A stretch of DNA of 6,984 nucleotides from NCBI GenBank assembly GCA_002304855.1, contig DBPJ01000005.1:21411-28394 (forward strand), in the 5' to 3' direction. Shown one piece after another: positions 6,474 through 6,984 of the stretch (position 1 is the stretch's first letter; every line of letters begins with the position of its first letter). Both the position numbers and the translations under genes were made by a program. Origin of the DNA: Caryophanales bacterium UBA1423 (GTDB taxonomy: Bacteria; Bacillota_I; Bacilli_A; RF39; UBA660). Under the pieces are notes generated by a model. That model saw only the letters and a program-made list of their open reading frames with translations. It had not been told where the DNA came from and made no database searches.

Positions 6474-6984
6474 CACTAGCAGAACCGGACGGAACCCGGA
6501 GTCGTTGTACGGACCGCCACTCGTGTAGTAGAAACCGAAGGCACCAGCAAAGGAGCCATTCCAGTAATTGCCCCCGCGTATGAACCACGGAACGTTGGTG
6601 TTAGGCATGTAAGAATAATCGCCAAACCAAGAGAATGATCCATTAATATTACTACTTGTTTCCCATACAGCATCGCCTTTAAAGTTGACAGTTAAAGCAT
6701 AGTTATTTGCTTGTGTATCAGTTGCACCCATTGCATATATATCTTTATATTTTGAATCTGCACTTATAATTTGTGGTCCGTAGGTAGTTAAGTTAGTATG
6801 TGCATTATTAACATATGCTGACACTCTTTCCCAAGCTCCACCAGACATATCATATATTCCATAAATATTACCAGTTGTACTTGCTTTTTGTCCATTAGTC
6901 GTATTATATGTTCTTAAACACCCACTAGTTGCAGCCCATGATACACTATCGCCAGCACAACCAGTTGTATAATTGTTCGCTGGG
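6459..6984 (-). CDS. FGE-sulfatase/C-type-lectin-fold protein, C-terminal part; probable DGR target
   Basis: The frame is open from the right edge to the TAG at 6461-6459, giving 174 visible residues; the N-terminus lies outside. TGNIYGIYDMSGGAWERV (residues 37-54) is the characteristic entry into a formylglycine-generating-enzyme/sulfatase-modifying-type domain. WFIRGGNYWNG (133-143) and SGFRPVLL (162-169) are its C-terminal signature. Such domains are common scaffolds of DGR variable proteins, where the segment between RGG and GFRP is diversified. That segment is much more GC-rich than the rest of the gene. Real FGE enzymatic activity is not implied: the active-site Cys region cannot be seen. 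A Met at 6848 is internal, since the frame continues upstream with sense codons matching the domain. Its location, perhaps surface or secreted, is inferred from family habit only. Confidence 0.8.
   Translation of the reverse strand, partial: PANNYTTGCAGDSVSWAATSGCLRTYNTTNGQKASTTGNIYGIYDMSGGAWERVSAYVNNAHTNLTTYGPQIISADSKYKDIYAMGATDTQANNYALTVNFKGDAVWETSSNINGSFSWFGDYSYMPNTNVPWFIRGGNYWNGSFAGAFGFYYTSGGPYNDSGFRPVLLVKAGL
6475..6602 (-). other. Candidate DGR variable region (VR)
   Basis: This is the C-terminal ~128 coding bases of the FGE-like gene. By hand count, 6481-6600 is about 57 percent G+C; the 120 bases on the N-terminal-coding side are about 34 percent and the 60 bases at 6361-6420 about 18 percent. 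The codons from the Asn after RGG to the Val of GFRPV end in C or T in 24 of 29 cases (TTC, TAC, GGC, TCC), unlike the A/T-ending usage around them. This fits a template rich in AAC/AAT codons whose adenines are randomised. The constant GC-rich end (GGGTTCCGTCCGG, 6497-6485) would be the initiation-of-mutagenic-homing part. No template repeat is in the window, so this rests on composition and fold. Confidence 0.65.

Noticed and set aside
6406..6673. Two other minus-strand open frames over the GC-rich segment (6406-6588 and 6476-6673)
   Set aside because: They overlap the FGE-like frame, show no family features, and are open because the candidate variable region has few A/T-rich stop codons.
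6459..6848. The ATG at 6848 as the start of a complete 129-residue gene
   Set aside because: Sense codons upstream (ASTTGNIYGIYD) are an intact part of the same domain and the frame continues to the window edge, so this Met is internal.
1..6984. CRISPR array, tRNA, rRNA, riboswitch or insertion sequence
   Set aside because: No regularly spaced repeats, clover-leaf candidates, conserved RNA motifs, transposase or terminal repeats were seen on either strand.

Overview
The window is an AT-rich stretch of a low-GC Gram-positive genome. Every supported gene lies on the minus strand, so transcription runs from high to low coordinates. Best placement is a Bacilli-type member of the Bacillota, possibly one of the uncultured gut lineages related to Erysipelotrichia, RF39 or Mollicutes. 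The grounds are a Firmicutes-type ParE/ParC pair, four small proteins otherwise typical of Bacillus and relatives (SirA, YneF, YlbD, YlbE), strong purine-rich Shine-Dalgarno sites of the AGGTGAT/AGGTGG kind, TGG used for tryptophan, and no in-frame TGA codons (so not the Mycoplasma code). The lineage is an inference; the gene families are read from the sequence.

Layout in transcription order: (1) 6984-6459, the C-terminal 174 residues of a formylglycine-enzyme-like / C-type-lectin-fold protein. Its last ~128 coding bases are abruptly GC-rich and look like the variable region of a diversity-generating retroelement (DGR), followed at once by a stem-loop over the stop codon. (2) 6361-5930, a SirA homologue, and 5885-5676, the membrane protein YneF; these look like one transcript ending at a clear intrinsic terminator. 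(3) A compact promoter, then parE (5602-3692) and parC (3675-1141), the two subunits of topoisomerase IV, 16 nt apart. (4) ylbD (1088-732) and ylbE (732-511), overlapping by one base, followed by a 9-bp-stem terminator. (5) A well-formed promoter and the first 126 residues of a prepilin-like protein with what may be the start of a LamG-type domain, running off the left edge.

The core is chromosome housekeeping: topoisomerase IV decatenates daughter chromosomes, and SirA in Bacillus restrains DnaA at the onset of sporulation. YlbD is named as a spore-coat protein family, so the core hints at a sporulating ancestor or present-day sporulation. Both edges hold surface or secreted protein genes.

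The most interesting signal is the probable DGR target at the right edge. It has a GC jump from about a third to about 57 percent, C/T-ending codons almost throughout, an RGG...GFRPV fold signature and a hairpin just after the region. No reverse transcriptase or template repeat is present in this window, so it would be either a dispersed target or part of a cassette whose other parts lie outside. A second notable point is a valine in ParC at the position of the quinolone-contacting serine.
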